From NCBI RefSeq assembly GCF_000523235.1, contig NZ_CP006850.1, positions 7,502,001-7,566,000 of the forward strand: a stretch of DNA of 64,000 nucleotides, in the 5' to 3' direction. This document shows, piece after piece, positions 17,015 to 24,888 of the stretch. Below the pieces are notes generated by a model. It had not been told where the DNA came from, did no database searches, and worked only from the letters and a program-made list of their open reading frames with translations. Source of the stretch: Nocardia nova SH22a. GTDB lineage: Bacteria; Actinomycetota; Actinomycetes; Mycobacteriales; Mycobacteriaceae. The position numbers and the translations under genes were made by a program. The number at the start of each line of letters is the position of its first letter. Position 1 is the first letter of the stretch.

Positions 17015-18997
17015 ATGGGTTGCATGACGGATCCCGCCAATGCCCGTTTCGGAGAACCCCATGCTGCACGAGAGGGGTCGCGATTGACTCGCTCCGAGGA
17101 GGATTCGCAGTCGCGGGCGGACACCACCGGCTATGCCGCACCGGGCAGTGAGCACTACGGACTGCGCTGGGACAGCGGCGAATTCGAAGATCCGAGGTCC
17201 GGTAGCACCCCCGCGGTGCTACCGAGCCGCGAAAAAACGCGCGGGCACGACGAATCCCTCGCCTTCGGCGGCTATTCGGACGAGGACGCCGGCGGTGTCT
17301 TCGGGCCCGCACCCGGCGGGTCGGCGACCGACATTCCCTCCTACAAGCCCGACTACCTCACCGGCACCGCGGTCTCGTCCGGCAACGACACCGCCACCCC
17401 GGCGTCGGGTTCGGCTCTGCCCGTCCGCGATTCGGCAGCATCCCTCGGCGCGGTCCCGCAGCTGCCCCGCCGCGAGCCCGCGCCGCCCGGTGCTTTCGCA
17501 TCCTCGTTCGCGGCCGAATTCGACCGGGCCGCAACCGGAACGCCCGAACCACAACCCGAATCGATAGTCGACGAATCCGCTCCGACCTCCAGTTTCGCTG
17601 CCACACCCCCGGTCACCGACACCCCGGCCACGCAGCAGGAGGACACCTCGCAGGACGCCGAGGACACCATCCGCCGGATCGCGGAGAGTCTGGGAATCGA
17701 TACCGACAAGACCGGTCGCTCTCGTGCCGATGCAGGTAATCAGCCAACTGTCGGCAATCACGACGGAGTGATCGGCGCGAGCGCATCGTTCACCACCGAC
17801 GCGGACGACATCCCCGCCGCGGACAACACGGGGGCGACGGAATCCGCAAAGATCTCCGCGGCCCCCACACCGGACCCGCTGAAACTGCCGCTGCGCACGC
17901 CCACCCCCGCGTACGGGCTGGCACGGACCGATACCGATGCACCGGAGCCTGGTTCGACGCCGCCGGGCGATACTCCCCGCACCGGCCGTCGTCTGCCCGC
18001 CGCGGCGGCGGCAGCAGCGCAGCGAACCGGCGATGCCACCGCGAACCTCGGCACGACGCACGAGACGACAACGGAGAACGGCTCCGCACTCCCCACCCGG
18101 CTCCCGCACCGCCACTCGAACGAGCCGGTCACCGCGAATTCCACAATCACCGACCCCGCGCCGTCTTCCGAGGACACCGCCTCTTTCCCCGTGGTCACCG
18201 GCGGAGCCGATCACCCGCCGGTTCTCGCCGCGCGCACCCGCGGCCGCAACGGCACGGCCGACGCCACGAACACATCCCACGGCATCGATCCCGGCGACTC
18301 GCCCGACACCGATGTCCTGCGACGCCGTACCTCCGAAACGTCCATCGCCCAATCGGATTCGCCCGCCACACCTTTCACACTGCCCCGCCGCGGCTCCGAT
18401 GCCGAACCAGCCGAGACCACCTCGGCCAGCGAATACGCTGCTCCGCGAACACATTCGTCACTCGACCAGACACTTACCCCGCTGGTCGACAATACGGACG
18501 CCACACCGACCTCCCACTCGGCCACGGGCCCGACGGCGGGCGAAACGGGCCCGGCGACCGACGAACCAGACACGGGGACCCCACATTCCACGCCACCCCG
18601 CCACACCTCGGGCCCCGCCGCGTCGGACACGGCTTCCGAGCCCGCCCCCCGCCGAAACCGCCGCGCCGCACCCGATCACGCCGCCGGTGAATCCGCCGAG
18701 GACATCGCCTCCCGCGCCGGCATCGCCCCGACGTCGCGCCGCGCGGCCCGCCGCCGCGCCGAGACCAGCGATGCCCCGGCCCTCGATGTCAGCGTGATCA
18801 TGCAATTGCTCCTGGCCAGCCACAATCTGGAGAACGTGGCCCGCAACGCGGAAGCCGGTGACGTCTCCCTGGAAGACTTCATCACCGCCGCCCACCGCAC
18901 CCGCGCGGCCGCAGTCGAACTCGTCACCAACTGGTTCGGCGGGACAGAGCAGATGCGCGAGTTCGCCCAAGCCCTACTCGCAGCCACGGAGTCGTGA
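17015..18997 (+). CDS. Large Thr/Pro/Ala-rich disordered protein with conserved C-terminal helical segment
   Basis: 660 residues (ATG 17015, or 17024). No signal peptide or membrane helix. Residues 20-600 are low-complexity, rich in T, P, S, A, D and E, with no recognisable fold. The final 65 or so residues look ordered and helical, with MQLLLASHNLENVARNAEAG then AAAVELVTNWFGGTEQMREF. It is conceivable that the tail docks to a partner and the long disordered part is a spacer or a phosphorylation substrate, given the many Thr-Pro and Ser-Pro steps. I cannot name the family. It precedes a methyltransferase gene by 66 bases. Confidence 0.65.
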   Translation: MGCMTDPANARFGEPHAAREGSRLTRSEEDSQSRADTTGYAAPGSEHYGLRWDSGEFEDPRSGSTPAVLPSREKTRGHDESLAFGGYSDEDAGGVFGPAPGGSATDIPSYKPDYLTGTAVSSGNDTATPASGSALPVRDSAASLGAVPQLPRREPAPPGAFASSFAAEFDRAATGTPEPQPESIVDESAPTSSFAATPPVTDTPATQQEDTSQDAEDTIRRIAESLGIDTDKTGRSRADAGNQPTVGNHDGVIGASASFTTDADDIPAADNTGATESAKISAAPTPDPLKLPLRTPTPAYGLARTDTDAPEPGSTPPGDTPRTGRRLPAAAAAAAQRTGDATANLGTTHETTTENGSALPTRLPHRHSNEPVTANSTITDPAPSSEDTASFPVVTGGADHPPVLAARTRGRNGTADATNTSHGIDPGDSPDTDVLRRRTSETSIAQSDSPATPFTLPRRGSDAEPAETTSASEYAAPRTHSSLDQTLTPLVDNTDATPTSHSATGPTAGETGPATDEPDTGTPHSTPPRHTSGPAASDTASEPAPRRNRRAAPDHAAGESAEDIASRAGIAPTSRRAARRRAETSDAPALDVSVIMQLLLASHNLENVARNAEAGDVSLEDFITAAHRTRAAAVELVTNWFGGTEQMREFAQALLAATES

Positions 18998-19063
18998 TCG
19001 GGAGAGTATTCGGTAGCGCTCGGATGATCTGCGCCCGATCACATCCCGACCGGAGGGACGGAC

Positions 19064-19801
19064 ATGCTCGGTGACGAGCCGATCACCCGGGCTTACGATC
19101 TCAACGCCCAGTACTGGATCTCGGTGATCCGCAAGGGAATCGACCCTTATCAGACACAGATCACCGACCCCGCCCTTCTCGACGCCATCGGTCGGGTCGC
19201 CGACCTGGATGTCCTGGACGCCGGATGCGGAGAGGGATACCTGTCGCGCAGGTTGGCCGAGAGCGGAGCGGCGAGCGTGACCGGTGTCGACACCTGCCGG
19301 GCATTCATCGAGGCCGCAACGCAGATGTCCACACCACGCTGCCGCTTCCTCCATGCCGACGTGGCCGACATCCCGCTGGCCGATGACACCGTGGACCTCG
19401 TCGTCGCGAATCGCCTCCCGCACGGCTTGTCCGAAGCCGGTGCGCGCTACCACGAATTCGCCCGCGTACTGCGACCACACGGCCGGATGATCCTCGTGGG
19501 ACAGCACCCCTGCTTCTACCGCTCCCGATCCGAACGCACTACCGCGATCCCCGTCGAGGACTACTTCACCGGCCGAATCGTCGAACAGCATTTCGACGTG
19601 GCATCCCAGATCTCCCCCGCCGCATCGGTCCAGAAGCTCTACTCCCTGGAGCAGTACATCAGCATGATCACCGCAGCGGGATTCGTGATCACCGGAATCC
19701 GGGAGCCACACCCCAGCACCGAGCAACTACAAGAAGATCCACAGTGGCGCACAAGATTCCAGCGCCCACTGTTCCTACTGATCGAAACGCGCCTCGACTG
19801 A
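19064..19801 (+). CDS. Class I SAM-dependent methyltransferase
   Basis: 245 residues. Motif I is LDVLDAGCGEGYLSRRLAE (residues about 48-66), then VTGVDTC (acidic residue for SAM ribose), LHADVADIPL (motif II) and FARVLRPHGRMILVGQHP (motif III). This is the small-molecule methyltransferase-11 type. The substrate is not indicated. GGAGG lies upstream of the ATG. The 3' end is 18 bases from the convergent toxin-like gene. Confidence 0.85.
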   Translation: MLGDEPITRAYDLNAQYWISVIRKGIDPYQTQITDPALLDAIGRVADLDVLDAGCGEGYLSRRLAESGAASVTGVDTCRAFIEAATQMSTPRCRFLHADVADIPLADDTVDLVVANRLPHGLSEAGARYHEFARVLRPHGRMILVGQHPCFYRSRSERTTAIPVEDYFTGRIVEQHFDVASQISPAASVQKLYSLEQYISMITAAGFVITGIREPHPSTEQLQEDPQWRTRFQRPLFLLIETRLD

Positions 19802-19819
19802 GTTCTGGGCCTGGGCCTC

Positions 19820-20152
19820 TTACTGCCACCCGATGGTCGGCAGATCGAAAAGGGCCACATCATCGATCAGGTACCAGATCCGGCCCCCGCCGGTCACCTC
19901 GAACTGCCACTGTTCGAGTGCGGTGCCTTTCCAATTGCCTGTTTTCAGACTGCCTTTGAGACGGTGATGGCGGTCCGGATTCGTCCTGGCCCGAGAATTC
20001 GCGCGGATCGCCTCGAACGCGCGCCGAAGCCCGGTCGAGGCTTGTTGTGCCAATTCATCCCACCCCTGCGCGGCATCCGACGAAGCGAACCACACCTCGA
20101 ACTCATCGCCGACGGCGGGCGGAGCAGCGCGTTCGAGTCGCTTCGGACTCAT
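19820..20152 (-). CDS. RelE/ParE-superfamily toxin-like protein
   Basis: 110 residues. The block HRLKGSLKTGNWKGTALEQW followed by GRIWYLID matches actinobacterial RelE-like proteins paired with Phd-type antitoxins. Such toxins cut mRNA on the ribosome. The end, ALFDLPTIGWQ, lacks the strand with G-H-P-K that usually closes the family, so this copy may be altered at its C-terminus. Its ATG overlaps the stop of the antitoxin-like gene by 4 bases. Toxicity is an inference from pairing and partial similarity. Confidence 0.6.
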   Translation of the reverse strand: MSPKRLERAAPPAVGDEFEVWFASSDAAQGWDELAQQASTGLRRAFEAIRANSRARTNPDRHHRLKGSLKTGNWKGTALEQWQFEVTGGGRIWYLIDDVALFDLPTIGWQ

Positions 20153-20628
20153 TTCTCACCGCCACCCGACGGAGGTGCTGCCGGACCGAAATCGCCATCG
20201 TGCTCGGTGGTGAGAATGTTCAGCAGCGCGGGATCGGCGTAGACCTCAGCGGTATGGCGCCACTGAGTCAACAACGTCGCCAACGGGGCCAGGTTCTCCA
20301 ACGCAGCGGCACCCTGCGCGACATTCACCAACTCCACCAGGAACTCGTCGACATCAGCGTCAGGCAGAAAAGTCACCCAGGGAGCAACATCCGGCAGGAC
20401 CTCACGCACCGCCTCGGCGCCGAGCCGACGCACCAGCCCTCCGAGCAGCCGCGCGGTGAAATCGATGACGGCACCCTCGGCGTCCAGTTGCTCGACACGC
20501 ATAAGCGCCAGATCCCCGGCATCACGACGTCGAAGCCGCAGAGCACGCACATGCTCCAGCCGGTCAGCGGTTACCGCGGGTTTGTGCAGTAAATCGCTGA
20601 AAGGGATGATTTCGTACGCCGCGCTCAT
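20149..20628 (-). CDS. Phd-like antitoxin partner
   Basis: 159 residues, longer than classical Phd (about 80). The start (SAAYEIIPFSDLLHKPAVTADRL, shown here only in part: IIPFSDLLHKP) and the following LRLRRRDAGDLALMRV resemble prevent-host-death antitoxins, which bind the operon promoter. The remaining 100 residues are helical and would hold the toxin. It is the upstream gene of a 4-base-overlap pair. Lies directly beyond the decayed tuf tail at 20669-20798. Confidence 0.6.
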   Translation of the reverse strand: MSAAYEIIPFSDLLHKPAVTADRLEHVRALRLRRRDAGDLALMRVEQLDAEGAVIDFTARLLGGLVRRLGAEAVREVLPDVAPWVTFLPDADVDEFLVELVNVAQGAAALENLAPLATLLTQWRHTAEVYADPALLNILTTEHDGDFGPAAPPSGGGEK

Positions 20629-20668
20629 ACATCCACACTACCTTGGATGTTGTTGTCGAGTTACGGCG

Positions 20669-20798
20669 GAACGGCGCCGACAACGCGGCCTCATCTGGGA
20701 TCGCGCAAGGTAAGCCCTTCCACAGCGACCGGCTGGATCAGCTCGACGCTCATCTCGGCGTTGTCGCCCGGTACGACCATCTCTGCCGCGAGGCCTAC
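20669..20798 (-). pseudogene. Decayed copy of the tuf 3' coding end (copy A)
   Basis: The minus strand can be read as MVVPGDNAEMSVELIQPVA, against EF-Tu [19 protein letters not shown] at residues about 350-370 of the intact gene. Nucleotide similarity is high from 20725 to 20783 (a few transitions) and fades toward 20669. The fragment has no start and no EF-Tu remainder, and it keeps tuf orientation 2.9 kb from tuf. Confidence 0.8.
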
Positions 20799-20805
20799 GG
20801 GTTGG

Positions 20806-21993
20806 TCAGGGGTGGGCAAGCATCTCCGGCTGGGCGAGTCGGGCAAGCAGCTGCGGGATGTCGCCGTCGGTGCGGCCGAAGTTGGCATCGAAGTAGGCGG
20901 CGAGATAGGCGCGTTGCAGGTCGATCGAGCGGGATGGGTCGATGGTTCCGACCGCCTCGATCTTCTTGGCGGGATCGAGCAGACCGGCGGCAGCCAGTTG
21001 GGGCAGGATCGCCTGCTGATCGCACAACGACATGTGCCGAGTTCCCGCGACGCGAAGCGGCAGTTTCAATCCGGTATCGGTCGCCCACTGTGGCTCCCAT
21101 CCCGGGTGGCCGAACCAGGGAGAGTTGTCGCTGGCGAGCATCAGCAGCGGCCTGTCGAGTCCGTCTGCGGCGACGGATCCCAGAATCGGCCCGTCCAGGT
21201 CGGCACCGGCACGAATTCGATGATCGTCGTGCATCGTCTGTGCGGTCGTCGATCCGCCGAGCGAGTGCCCGAACATCCCCACCCTCGACACATCCAGATC
21301 CTCGGCAAGATGCCGTGGCAGGCCCGCGTGGTCCGGGTGTTCGGACGCTGCGACAAGTCTGTCGAGGACGAACCTGGCATCGGCGACCCGGGTGGGCAAC
21401 AACAGATCGGACAGCACGTGCGGTGGTGAATCCAGCGGCACTCGACTGCGTTCGGTGCGCCCGTCGGGGAATTGGACCGCGAACGCCTCGTGAGTGTGGT
21501 TGATCGCGACCACGACATATCCGTGACTGGCCAGGTCCTCGGCCTGAGCAGTACTCCATCCTGTCGTATCGTCCATGCCGGGCGAGTGCAGCAGGACCGG
21601 GAACCGCCCACCAGCGCTGCGTGCGGGAACGTCGGACTCGCTATGACTGGGCGCGAGATCCCAACTGCCAGAAGGAACCCCCAACTCGGTCAGAAACTCG
21701 GCTTGTTCTTCCCGACCGCCCGGCGGCATCCAGGTGGCTCCCGGAGCAGACGGCCGATCGTCGGCGGGATACCAGATCTGCACCATCAACTCACGTTGCC
21801 CCGACGTCCACGGGTCGGAGCGATCGGTATCGGTGAGGTACCAATCGGTGAGACCGACCGGGTAGCGACCGGTCGGAGCGGGCAGGCTCACCACAACAGT
21901 CGGTTGTGAAGGCGCTGCCTCCGCCGCACCGGCCGAAACCCCGAAAACCGCCGCCACAATCGCGACGCACTTTCGAAACCTCTTGCGACTCAA
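20806..21993 (-). CDS. Secreted PAF-acetylhydrolase-like alpha/beta hydrolase
   Basis: 395 residues. A signal peptide is evident: basic SRKRFRK, hydrophobic CVAIVAAVFGVSAGAAEA, cleavage near residue 26. The catalytic nucleophile sits in GHSLGGS, an oxyanion segment in VLLHSPGMDDTTGW, and RHMSLCDQ provides a plausible His. Length and order match bacterial platelet-activating-factor acetylhydrolase/dienelactone-type lipases. It would hydrolyse ester or phospholipid-derived acyl groups outside the cell. It lies between two tuf-tail fragments, so it probably arrived with the islet. Confidence 0.8.
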   Translation of the reverse strand: MSRKRFRKCVAIVAAVFGVSAGAAEAAPSQPTVVVSLPAPTGRYPVGLTDWYLTDTDRSDPWTSGQRELMVQIWYPADDRPSAPGATWMPPGGREEQAEFLTELGVPSGSWDLAPSHSESDVPARSAGGRFPVLLHSPGMDDTTGWSTAQAEDLASHGYVVVAINHTHEAFAVQFPDGRTERSRVPLDSPPHVLSDLLLPTRVADARFVLDRLVAASEHPDHAGLPRHLAEDLDVSRVGMFGHSLGGSTTAQTMHDDHRIRAGADLDGPILGSVAADGLDRPLLMLASDNSPWFGHPGWEPQWATDTGLKLPLRVAGTRHMSLCDQQAILPQLAAAGLLDPAKKIEAVGTIDPSRSIDLQRAYLAAYFDANFGRTDGDIPQLLARLAQPEMLAHP

Positions 21994-22022
21994 GTCAACT
22001 CCCCCATATCTTCCCGAACCGA

Positions 22023-22501
22023 CTACCCGACACGCTCTCCGTCCAGCGGCCAGACAACGATGAGTTCACGCCCTTGTTTCCTCGCATATCGGACCGCATC
22101 AGCGGTACCGCCACGACCGTCGGCAGGACTACCATCCCACACCGCGAGCATCAACTCGCTGCGGTCCACCACCACCCCACTCGCCGAGAAATATGCATCC
22201 GGACCCGAAACCGCAAAAGGCAGTTCGTATCTCGCCTGCGCCGCATCTGCAAGACGGTCGAACCTCGCGCGACTCGCCGCGGGTATCGCACTCACATAAT
22301 CCGCCGCCGAAATGACGAACTCGATCACCCCACCGAGATCGAGCACAACTTCGGCAAAGATTTGATCAGCGCCGCGAGCCAGGCAGGCGATACCGATCAA
22401 CCCGCTCTCGACATACGGTCGAAGCACCTGCCGCACAGCGTCTTCCACCGCAGCGGCCATAGCCGTACCGGTGAATGTCCGGTGATCCCGATTCTCGTCA
22501 T
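22023..22501 (-). pseudogene. SLOG-type nucleotide-binding domain protein, apparently frameshifted
   Basis: From an ATG at 22501 the minus strand reads TRIGITGH, the first beta-strand and loop expected for a SLOG Rossmann domain. That frame is soon lost. From near codon 10 the homologous continuation is in another frame: TFTGTAMAAAVEDAVRQVLR, then ACLARGADQIFAEVVLDLGG and, near the end, LMLAVWDGSPADGRGGTADA. Either a recent indel broke the gene or the base call is wrong; a shorter product could start at an internal ATG. SLOG proteins bind nucleotides or nucleotide-derived ligands and recur in prokaryotic conflict systems. The 3' end is 29 bases from the lipase start. Confidence 0.6.
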
Positions 22502-22568
22502 TGCGGCTCACTCCAGGTCGATGCGCAGCCATCTCACGGTATCTGCCATCCAACGGTGCCGCGAACAC

Positions 22569-22604
22569 GAAAAGGGCCGTCCCCCAACGGGAACGGCCCT
22601 TTTC
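22569..22604 (-). terminator. Duplicate of the tuf terminator
   Basis: Stem AAAAGGGCCGT facing ACGGCCCTTTT around a C/G-rich top, nearly the same as the tuf terminator at 23512-23545. It travelled with tuf tail copy B. Confidence 0.75.
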
Positions 22605-22825
22605 ATTGCTGTCACATGTCGTGACGGCCCATCACAAAGTCACTTGATGACCTTGGTGACGCGGCCGGCGCCGACGGTGCGGCCACCCTCGCGGATCGCG
22701 AAGCGCAGGCCCTCTTCCATGGCGACCGGCTGGATCAGCTTGACGCTCATCTCGGTGTTGTCGCCCGGCATGACCATCTCGGTGCCCGTCCTTCGACAGG
22801 ATGTACACCTGGCCCTCGAACTCGA
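22605..22825 (-). pseudogene. Near-identical copy of the tuf 3' end with internal deletion (copy B)
   Basis: Positions 22611-22787 are identical, as far as I can read, to 23553-23729 of tuf, including the stop codon and 3' UTR. At 22787/22788 the copy skips 92 bases of tuf (23730-23821), then resumes with about 38 bases matching 23822 onward before similarity ends near 22825. The deletion is not a multiple of three and there is no start, so it is non-coding. Together with the duplicated terminator it is a 255-base tuf-tail duplicate flanking a toxin-antitoxin-like pair. Confidence 0.9.
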
Positions 22826-22888
22826 GCTCGCGGGCGAGATAGTCGGGCGATCGTCTGGCAGGTAGCGGTCGAATGCGATCGGCGAACC

Positions 22889-23251
22889 TCAGCAGCCAGC
22901 GGAATCGTTCAGTGCGCCACGAATTTCGATGATCGCCTCTCCCGACTCGATCATCTCCACCACCGTTGGCAGGATCGGCATGAATGCGTCGAGGAGAACC
23001 TTCTTGGCGCAATTGCCGATCCTGATCCACACCACCGGCGGACCGGCTTCCGCCTTGCGAGAGCGGCCGATCAGGATGAAGTCCTCGTCCTTGGTGATCA
23101 CCGCCGCGCCACGACGGATCGCTTCATCCCAGACCGCCTGATCACTGGCGGACGTCATTGCGATATCGCAGACGTGGACAGCCTCATGTCCCTCAGCTGT
23201 CACCGCACGGGCAAGAGCGGGAGGGAGCTGCGCGTCGACAACGAACTTCAA
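22889..23251 (-). CDS. DUF5615 PIN-like toxin candidate
   Basis: 120 residues. The N-terminal [16 protein letters not shown] carries the first acidic residue of the PIN-like site, [10 protein letters not shown] the central acidic pair, and [11 protein letters not shown] the following strand, all as in DUF5615 Mut7-C/PIN-like proteins. These are expected to be RNases and are usually encoded directly after DUF433 proteins, as here with a 4-base overlap. Ends in an unusual Cys. Bracketed by tuf and tuf tail copy B. Confidence 0.8.
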   Translation of the reverse strand: MKFVVDAQLPPALARAVTAEGHEAVHVCDIAMTSASDQAVWDEAIRRGAAVITKDEDFILIGRSRKAEAGPPVVWIRIGNCAKKVLLDAFMPILPTVVEMIESGEAIIEIRGALNDSAGC

Positions 23252-23466
23252 GATGCGGTCCGCAGGATCGGGTGATCCGACTCAGCGGCCGCGAACGCCA
23301 GGCAAGCACGAATATCCTCGCGTTCCAAGTATGGATAGTCCTCGAGGATCGAATCCTCGCTCTCCCCCGCGGCGAGGAGTTCGAGCACATCCTTCACCCT
23401 GATCCGCATTCCACGGATACACGGGCGCCCCCCGAGCTGGTTCGGGTCAAAGGTAATCCTGGACAC
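23248..23466 (-). CDS. DUF433 antitoxin candidate
   Basis: 72 residues from the GTG at 23466; the frame is open further upstream but homologues begin at SRITFDPN. The DUF433 signature [20 protein letters not shown] is followed by a small helix-turn-helix ([14 protein letters not shown]). It should bind DNA and neutralise the PIN-like partner encoded just downstream. It starts 116 bases beyond the tuf stop codon, past the tuf terminator. Confidence 0.82.
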   Translation of the reverse strand: MSRITFDPNQLGGRPCIRGMRIRVKDVLELLAAGESEDSILEDYPYLEREDIRACLAFAAAESDHPILRTAS

Positions 23467-23511
23467 CGCCACAGCATACCGGGGCATCTGGTCAACCCGC
23501 CCCGACATGCG

Positions 23512-23545
23512 AAAAGGGCCGCTCCCCAAGGGGAACGGCCCTTCT
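23512..23545 (-). terminator. tuf rho-independent terminator
   Basis: Stem AAGGGCCGCTCCCC facing GGGGAACGGCCCTT with a two-base loop, followed in the minus direction by a short T/C run. It lies 37-70 bases after the tuf stop codon and is duplicated at 22569-22604. Confidence 0.8.
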
Positions 23546-23581
23546 CATTGCAGTCACATGTCGTGACGGCCCATCACAAAG

Positions 23582-24772
23582 TCACTTGATGACCTTGGTG
23601 ACGCGGCCGGCGCCGACGGTGCGGCCACCCTCGCGGATCGCGAAGCGCAGGCCCTCTTCCATGGCGACCGGCTGGATCAGCTTGACGCTCATCTCGGTGT
23701 TGTCGCCCGGCATGACCATCTCGGTGCCCTCGGGGAGGGTCACGACGCCGGTCACGTCGGTGGTGCGGAAGTAGAACTGCGGGCGGTAGTTGTTGAAGAA
23801 CGGGGTGTGGCGGCCGCCCTCGTCCTTCGACAGGATGTACGCCTGGCCCTCGAACTCGGTGTGCGGGGTGGTGGTGCCGGGCTTGACGACAACCTGACCA
23901 CGCTCGACATCGTCGCGCTTCAGACCACGAACCAGCAGACCGACGTTGTCACCGGCCTGACCCTGATCCAGCAGCTTCCGGAACATCTCGATACCGGTGA
24001 TGGTGGTCTTCTGGGTCTTCTCGCGGATACCCACGATCTCGACCTCTTCGTTGACGTTGATCACGCCACGCTCGATACGACCGGTCACCACGGTGCCACG
24101 ACCGGTGATGGTGAAAACATCCTCGATCGGCATCAGGAACGGCTTCTCGGTCTCACGGACCGGGTCCGGGATGGACTCGTCGACGGCGTTCATCAGCTCG
24201 ACGATCGACTCGGTCCACTTCGGGTCACCCTCGAGGGCCTTCAGGCCGGAGACGCGGACGACCGGGGCCTCCTCGTCGAACTCCTGGGCGGCCAGCAGCT
24301 CGCGGACCTCCATCTCGACGAGCTCGAGGATCTCCTCGTCGTCGACCATGTCCGACTTGTTCAGCGCGACCAGGATGTAGGGCACGCCGACCTGACGGGC
24401 GAGCAGCACGTGCTCACGGGTCTGCGGCATCGGGCCGTCGGTGGCGGCCACAACCAGGATGGCGCCGTCCATCTGGGCCGCACCGGTGATCATGTTCTTG
24501 ATGTAGTCGGCGTGGCCGGGGGCGTCGACGTGCGCGTAGTGACGCTTCTCGGTCTGGTACTCGACGTGGGAGATGTTGATCGTGATACCACGAGCCTTCT
24601 CCTCCGGCGCCTTGTCGATCTGGTCGAACGCGAAGGCCGCGTTCAGGTCCGGGTACTTCTCCGCCAGCACCTTGGTGATGGCGGCAGTCAACGTGGTCTT
24701 GCCGTGGTCGACGTGACCGATGGTGCCGATGTTGACGTGGGGCTTCGTCCGCTCGAACTTCGCCTTCGCCAC
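23582..24772 (-). CDS. tuf: Elongation factor Tu
   Basis: 396 residues, full length. The P-loop is GHVDHGKT, the switch region contains [14 protein letters not shown], and the G-domain motifs DAPGHADY and NKSDMVD follow; domains 2 and 3 are intact to the final GRVTKVIK. It delivers aminoacyl-tRNA to the ribosome. GGAGG precedes the ATG. Last gene of rpsL-rpsG-fusA-tuf. Two partial copies of its 3' end lie downstream, within 3 kb. Confidence 0.98.
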   Translation of the reverse strand: MAKAKFERTKPHVNIGTIGHVDHGKTTLTAAITKVLAEKYPDLNAAFAFDQIDKAPEEKARGITINISHVEYQTEKRHYAHVDAPGHADYIKNMITGAAQMDGAILVVAATDGPMPQTREHVLLARQVGVPYILVALNKSDMVDDEEILELVEMEVRELLAAQEFDEEAPVVRVSGLKALEGDPKWTESIVELMNAVDESIPDPVRETEKPFLMPIEDVFTITGRGTVVTGRIERGVINVNEEVEIVGIREKTQKTTITGIEMFRKLLDQGQAGDNVGLLVRGLKRDDVERGQVVVKPGTTTPHTEFEGQAYILSKDEGGRHTPFFNNYRPQFYFRTTDVTGVVTLPEGTEMVMPGDNTEMSVKLIQPVAMEEGLRFAIREGGRTVGAGRVTKVIK

Positions 24773-24853
24773 TGTTGTCCTCCTGGACTAGTTAGTGCGT
24801 GCTTTTTTGCAGCAGTGCGGTTTGTATTTACTGGGGTCGTTCGACGACCGGTA

Positions 24854-24881
24854 CGGGGCGGATTCTCGCAAACCCGCCCCG
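24854..24881 (-). terminator. Hairpin between fusA and tuf
   Basis: CGGGGCGG at 24854-24861 pairs with CCGCCCCG at 24874-24881 in the 116-base gap. A T-run (CAAAAAAGC on the minus strand reads as A-rich) is not in the ideal place, so it may attenuate, or be an mRNA processing site, rather than terminate. Confidence 0.5.
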
Positions 24882-24888
24882 ACAGCGA

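Noticed and set aside
22632..23030. 132-codon minus frame over tuf tail copy B
   Set aside because: It reads the tuf fragment out of EF-Tu frame and joins it to unrelated sequence.
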